Shown one piece after another: positions 45,522 through 48,957 of a DNA stretch of 48,957 nt. A program made the position numbers and the translations under genes. The stretch spans positions 1 through 48,957 of the forward strand of contig CAIMFT010000024.1 of the NCBI GenBank assembly GCA_903840385.1. The letters are read 5' to 3'. Within the stretch, counting starts at the first letter, position 1; each line of letters opens with the position of its first letter. Below the pieces are notes generated by a model. The model was not told the origin of the DNA and searched no databases. It saw nothing but the letters and a program-made list of their open reading frames with translations. The stretch is from an uncultured Holophagaceae bacterium. GTDB lineage: Bacteria; Acidobacteriota; Holophagae; Holophagales; Holophagaceae.

Positions 45522-46183
45522 CCCAGCAGCTGGCCTTCCCGGACGCGGAGCTGGCGGAGGACGGCCTGCTGGCCATCGGTGGGGACCTCAGCGTGGCCCG
45601 CCTCCTGCTGGCCTATCGCAGCGGCATCTTCCCCTGGTTCGGACCGGAGGATCCCCTGCTCTGGTGGTCACCGCCGGAGCGGGCCCTGCTGCAGCCCGGC
45701 CACCTGCACCTCTCCGCCCGCACCCGCCGCAACCTGCGCCAGCACCCCTTCGAGATCCGCGTGGACACGGCCTTCGAGGCCGTCATCGGCCACTGCTCCA
45801 GGGTGCCCCGGCCGGGCCAGGAGGGCACCTGGATCACGCCGGAGATGCAGGCGGCTTACGTGGCCTTGCACCAGGCCGGCCACGCCCACAGCGTGGAGGC
45901 CTGGCGGGACGGGGTCCTGCTGGGCGGCCTGTACGGGGTAGCCCTGGGCGGCGCCTTCTTCGGGGAGAGCATGTTCAGCCTGGCACCCGAGGCCAGCCGG
46001 GCGGCCCTGGCGGCCCTGGACGCTCGCCTCGTGGAACAGGGCTTTGTCCTGCTGGACGGGCAGCTGCCCCACGAGGGTCTGGCGGGCTATGGGTTCCGCT
46101 CCGTGCCTCGGGCGCAATTTCTCCGCGAGCTCCAGGCGGCCCTGTCTAGCGAACCCTCCGGCAACACCTGGGGCAATCCCTAA
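45503..46183 (+). CDS. aat: Leucyl/phenylalanyl-tRNA-protein transferase
   Basis: Adds Leu or Phe from tRNA to proteins with N-terminal Lys or Arg, making ClpS substrates. 226 residues. Core motifs: FPDAELAEDGLLAIGGDLS, YRSGIFPWFGPEDPLLWWSP, TWITPEMQAAYVALH and GGLYGVALGGAFFGESMFS, all conserved in the family. GTG start inside clpA, overlapping its end by 19 bases, so expression depends on clpA translation. With clpS and clpA this gives adaptor, unfoldase and tagging enzyme in one operon. Confidence 0.95.
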   Translation: MPVFRLTQQLAFPDAELAEDGLLAIGGDLSVARLLLAYRSGIFPWFGPEDPLLWWSPPERALLQPGHLHLSARTRRNLRQHPFEIRVDTAFEAVIGHCSRVPRPGQEGTWITPEMQAAYVALHQAGHAHSVEAWRDGVLLGGLYGVALGGAFFGESMFSLAPEASRAALAALDARLVEQGFVLLDGQLPHEGLAGYGFRSVPRAQFLRELQAALSSEPSGNTWGNP

Positions 46184-46202
46184 GTCTCTCCCTCTTTTGT
46201 TC

Positions 46203-46230
46203 TTCCAGTCCCAAGGCGCATCGCTATCAT
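46203..46230 (+). promoter_or_regulatory. Possible glgC promoter
   Basis: TTCCAG (46203-46208), 16-bp spacer, TATCAT (46225-46230), 22 bases before the glgC start codon. The -35 is poor; the -10 is fair. Confidence 0.3.
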
Positions 46231-46252
46231 TCAGTCAGGCCAAAGGATTCCC

Positions 46253-47518
46253 ATGTTGACGATTTCTGAATCGCGACTTACCCCTCGGCACACCGTTGCC
46301 CTCGTGATGGCGGGCGGGCGCGGCAAACGCCTCATGGACCTCACGGATCAGTTCGCGAAGCCCGGCCTCGACTTCGGTGGCAAGTACCGCATCATCGACT
46401 TCACGCTGTCCAACTGCGTGAACTCGGGCTTCCGCAAGATCATGGTGCTGACGCAGTACAACTCGCACCGCCTGCTGGAGCACCTGCAGTTCGGCTGGAC
46501 CTTCCTGGCGGGCAAGCTCCACGAGTACGTCCACGTGCTGCCGGCGCAGCAGAGCTTCGACAAGAACGCCTGGTACAGCGGCACGGCGGATGCGGTCTAC
46601 CAGAACCTCGAGAGCATCCAAGCCGCCGATCCCAAGACCGTGCTGATCCTGGCGGGGGACCACATCTACCGCATGGACTACAAGCTCTTCCTGCAGGACC
46701 ACCTGGACAACAAGGCCGACCTCACCATCGCCTGCCTGGAGGTCCCCCGGGATGACGCCCGCGGCTTCGGCATCGCCCATGTGGACTCGGAAGACCGCAT
46801 CGTCGCCTTCGTCGAAAAGCCGGATGATCCTCCGGCCATTCCGGGCAAGCCCGACCGGGCCTTTGCGTCCATGGGCATCTACATGTTCGATGCGAAGTTC
46901 CTGGCGGCGGAGCTCATCAAGGATGCGGAAGATCCCAACAGCGGCCACGACTTCGGCAAGGACATCATCCCCCGCATCGTCGAGACCGCCCGGGTCTACG
47001 CCCACCGCTTCGAGCGCAGCTGCATCCCCAACGCCGGGCACCCCGAGCCCTACTGGCGCGATGTGGGCAGCGTGGACTCCTACTGGGAGGCCAACATGGA
47101 CCTCACCAATGTGCTGCCTGCCCTCAACCTCTACGATCCCAACTGGCCCATCTTCACCCACCAGGAGCAGCTGCCCCCGGCCAAGTTCGTCCATGCGGGC
47201 GAGATGCGCAACGGCGTGGCCCTCTCCAGCCTGGTCTCCGGGGCCTGCGTCATCTCCGGTGCCCATGTGCACCACTCCCTGCTGTCCAGCCGGGTCTCCG
47301 TCCACTCCCACGCCCGCCTCGATGGCGCCGTGGTGCTGCCGGACTGCGACATCGGCCGGCATGCCCGCCTGCGGCGCTGCATCGTGGCGCGGGGCTGCAA
47401 GATCCCCACGGGCTTCGTGGTGGGAGAGGACCCGGAAGAGGATGCCCGCCGCTTCCACCGCTCGGAAGGCGGGGTCACTCTCATCTCCCAGCGTATGCTG
47501 AGTCAGCTGGAGTCCTAG
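46253..47518 (+). CDS. glgC: Glucose-1-phosphate adenylyltransferase
   Basis: ADP-glucose pyrophosphorylase, the controlled step of glycogen synthesis (glucose 1-phosphate + ATP to ADP-glucose). 421 residues. Nucleotide site GGRGKRLMDLT, KPGLDFGGKYRIIDF, catalytic Asp in AGDHIYRMDYK, Lys in FVEKPDD, substrate region YWRDVGSVDSYWEANMDL, and a C-terminal left-handed helix domain. ATG has AAAGGA at five bases. glgA starts three bases after its stop and is co-transcribed. Confidence 0.96.
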   Translation: MLTISESRLTPRHTVALVMAGGRGKRLMDLTDQFAKPGLDFGGKYRIIDFTLSNCVNSGFRKIMVLTQYNSHRLLEHLQFGWTFLAGKLHEYVHVLPAQQSFDKNAWYSGTADAVYQNLESIQAADPKTVLILAGDHIYRMDYKLFLQDHLDNKADLTIACLEVPRDDARGFGIAHVDSEDRIVAFVEKPDDPPAIPGKPDRAFASMGIYMFDAKFLAAELIKDAEDPNSGHDFGKDIIPRIVETARVYAHRFERSCIPNAGHPEPYWRDVGSVDSYWEANMDLTNVLPALNLYDPNWPIFTHQEQLPPAKFVHAGEMRNGVALSSLVSGACVISGAHVHHSLLSSRVSVHSHARLDGAVVLPDCDIGRHARLRRCIVARGCKIPTGFVVGEDPEEDARRFHRSEGGVTLISQRMLSQLES

Positions 47519-47521
47519 ATT

Positions 47522-48955
47522 TTGAAGGTTCTTTTCGTAGCATCCGAGCTGTTCCCCTACGTCAAGACCGGTGGTCTGGGCGATGTGATGGCGGCCCTTC
47601 CCCGGGCCCTGCGTGCCCTGGGCGCCGATGTCCGCCTGCTGGTCCCCGCCTACCCCGCCATCCGGTCCGCCGTGGTGGGGGAGGAGGTGGCAGCCGCCTT
47701 CTCTGACCTCATGGGCGGCGGCCCCGCCCGGCTCCTTCGGGCCGATGCGCCGGGCCTGCCCCTCTACCTCCTGGATCAGCCCAACTTCTTTGACCGCCCC
47801 GGTGGTCCCTACGGCCAGCCCGAGGATCTGCCCCACCGCTTCGCCGCCCTCTCCTGGGCGGCAGCGCACCTGGGGCGCTCCGGCGACCTCGCCGGCTGGC
47901 AGCCCGATGTGATCCACGGCCATGACTGGCATGCAGGGCTCATGCCGGCCTACGTGGCCTATGGGTCCAGCCCCCGGCCTGCCACGGTGATGACCATCCA
48001 CAACATCGCCTACCAGGGTCGGTTCCCCGCCGCCCTCCTGCCGGAGCTGGGGCTGCCGCTGCGGGCCTTCACACCAGAGGGCGTGGAGTTCCACAAGGAC
48101 ATCTGCTACCTCAAGGCGGGCCTGCGCCTCGCCGATCGCATCACCACCGTGAGTCCCACCTACGCTGGCGAGATCCAGCACTTCGGTGGCCATGGCCTGG
48201 AGGGTCTGCTGGCCCAACGCGCCGCCGAGCTGACGGGCATCATCAACGGCGTGGACAGCGGGGTTTGGAATCCCGCCCGCGACCCGCATCTACTCAGCCG
48301 CTTCGACAGCCGCCACCCGGGCCGCCGCCGCCCCAACCGCCCGGACTTCCAGCAGCGCCTGGGCCTGGCGGAAGATCCCGACGCGCCCCTGTTCACAGCC
48401 GTGAGCCGCCTGGACCCTCTGAAGGGACTGGACCTGGTGCTGGAGAACGTGGACCACCTGGTGGCCTGCGGCGCCCAGCTGGCGGTGATCGGCACCGGCG
48501 ACCCCCATGCAGAGGGTGCCTTCCTGCAGGCCGCCGAGCGCCATCCCGGCCGCGTGGCGGTCTTCCTGCGCTATGACGAGGCCCTGGCCCACCGGGCCTT
48601 TGCGGCCTCGGATGTGGTGCTGGTGCCCTCCCGCCAGGAGCCCTGCGGGCTTACTCAGCTCTATGCCCAGGCCTACGGGGCCCTGCCCCTGGTGCGGCGC
48701 ACCGGCGGCCTGGCCGACACGGTGATCGGGGCGACGCCGGAGACCCTCGCCAATGGCACCGCCACGGGCTTTGTGTTCGACCGGGCCAACGGCTGGGCCC
48801 TGGGCGAAGCCATCAACCAGGCCCTGGCCCTCTTCCGCAACCCTCGGGCCTGGCGCCGGGTGCAGCGGCAGGGCATGGACACCAACTTGAGCTGGGAAGG
48901 GCCCGCCCGGGCCTACCTGAACCTCTACGCTTCCATCCCACCGAACGAGGGCTGA
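47522..48955 (+). CDS. glgA: Glycogen synthase
   Basis: GT5 enzyme, 477 residues, that builds alpha-1,4-glucan from ADP-glucose. N-terminal ADP-glucose loop KTGGLGDV, HGHDWHAGLMPAY, SRLDPLKGLDLV and the GT-B catalytic Glu in SRQEPCGLTQLYAQAYG are present. TTG start; the GGAG inside the end of glgC is about nine bases upstream. The stop is two bases from the end of the window. No branching enzyme (glgB) or glgX is within view. Confidence 0.95.
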   Translation: MKVLFVASELFPYVKTGGLGDVMAALPRALRALGADVRLLVPAYPAIRSAVVGEEVAAAFSDLMGGGPARLLRADAPGLPLYLLDQPNFFDRPGGPYGQPEDLPHRFAALSWAAAHLGRSGDLAGWQPDVIHGHDWHAGLMPAYVAYGSSPRPATVMTIHNIAYQGRFPAALLPELGLPLRAFTPEGVEFHKDICYLKAGLRLADRITTVSPTYAGEIQHFGGHGLEGLLAQRAAELTGIINGVDSGVWNPARDPHLLSRFDSRHPGRRRPNRPDFQQRLGLAEDPDAPLFTAVSRLDPLKGLDLVLENVDHLVACGAQLAVIGTGDPHAEGAFLQAAERHPGRVAVFLRYDEALAHRAFAASDVVLVPSRQEPCGLTQLYAQAYGALPLVRRTGGLADTVIGATPETLANGTATGFVFDRANGWALGEAINQALALFRNPRAWRRVQRQGMDTNLSWEGPARAYLNLYASIPPNEG

Positions 48956-48957
48956 CA

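Noticed and set aside
42100..46183. New defence or toxin system in the PTPS-like to aat cluster
   Set aside because: Four of five proteins are housekeeping families with known roles; no nuclease, toxin or phage-sensor domain is seen.

Overview
The window is G+C-rich bacterial chromosome, densely coded on both strands, with no rRNA, tRNA, phage, plasmid or CRISPR locus that I can see. The gene set points to a Gram-negative, respiring bacterium with an outer membrane: heptose kinase, prepilin peptidase, an outer-membrane-barrel-like protein, exported multicopper oxidase with a SCO/cytochrome c partner, a quinone-linked Fe-S oxidoreductase, and a tricorn-like protease. The overall look resembles Acidobacteriota of the Holophagae/Geothrix type, but that is an impression from gene style, not a phylogenetic result.

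Layout. 1-4.4 kb: two divergent exported peptidases (M28, cut by the window edge, and a tricorn-like S41 protease). 4.4-9.4 kb: a giant repeat lipoprotein with a C-terminal transglutaminase-like domain, and a dienelactone hydrolase. 9.5-16.4 kb: dut and rlmN, a hybrid sensor kinase with a PhnD-like sensor, an M16 zinc peptidase and a quinone oxidoreductase. 16.4-20 kb: a four-gene operon of two ABC-2 exporter modules. 20-25.2 kb: dnaE, cysE and a holin-like membrane protein. 25.2-28.7 kb: exported cyclophilin, prepilin peptidase, an exported esterase, methylmalonyl-CoA epimerase and a YecH-like metal-binding protein. 28.7-33.4 kb: tmk-holB, a zinc-ribbon protein with a secreted partner, and trm112-rfaE1. 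33.4-42 kb: a barrel protein, acyl-CoA ligase, the multicopper oxidase/SCO-cytochrome pair and an EtfD-like oxidoreductase. 42.1-46.2 kb: a tight cluster of a degenerate 6-pyruvoyl-tetrahydropterin-synthase-like protein, an S26 signal peptidase and the complete N-degron set clpS-clpA-aat. 46.2-49 kb: glgC-glgA for ADP-glucose and glycogen synthesis.

What stands out. (i) clpA carries an apparent one-base insertion in its N-domain. (ii) Five genes begin exactly six bases after a TANNNT box and lack a Shine-Dalgarno sequence, which suggests leaderless mRNAs. (iii) DnaE keeps all nine PHP metal ligands and so may proofread itself. (iv) Two families of small intergenic repeats are present in two copies each: a CCGCCAAG inverted-repeat element and a TGATAGC heptamer element with terminal inverted repeats. 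(v) The PTPS-like protein has lost most of its zinc ligands. I did not find a convincing wholly new multi-gene system; the best candidates for new biology are the PTPS-like/S26/N-degron cluster, the repeat elements and the multicopper oxidase pair. Intergenic gaps are short. The only one over about 300 bases (28062-28408) is mostly filled by the heptamer element; the gap at 39653-39917 holds a hairpin and a short direct repeat.
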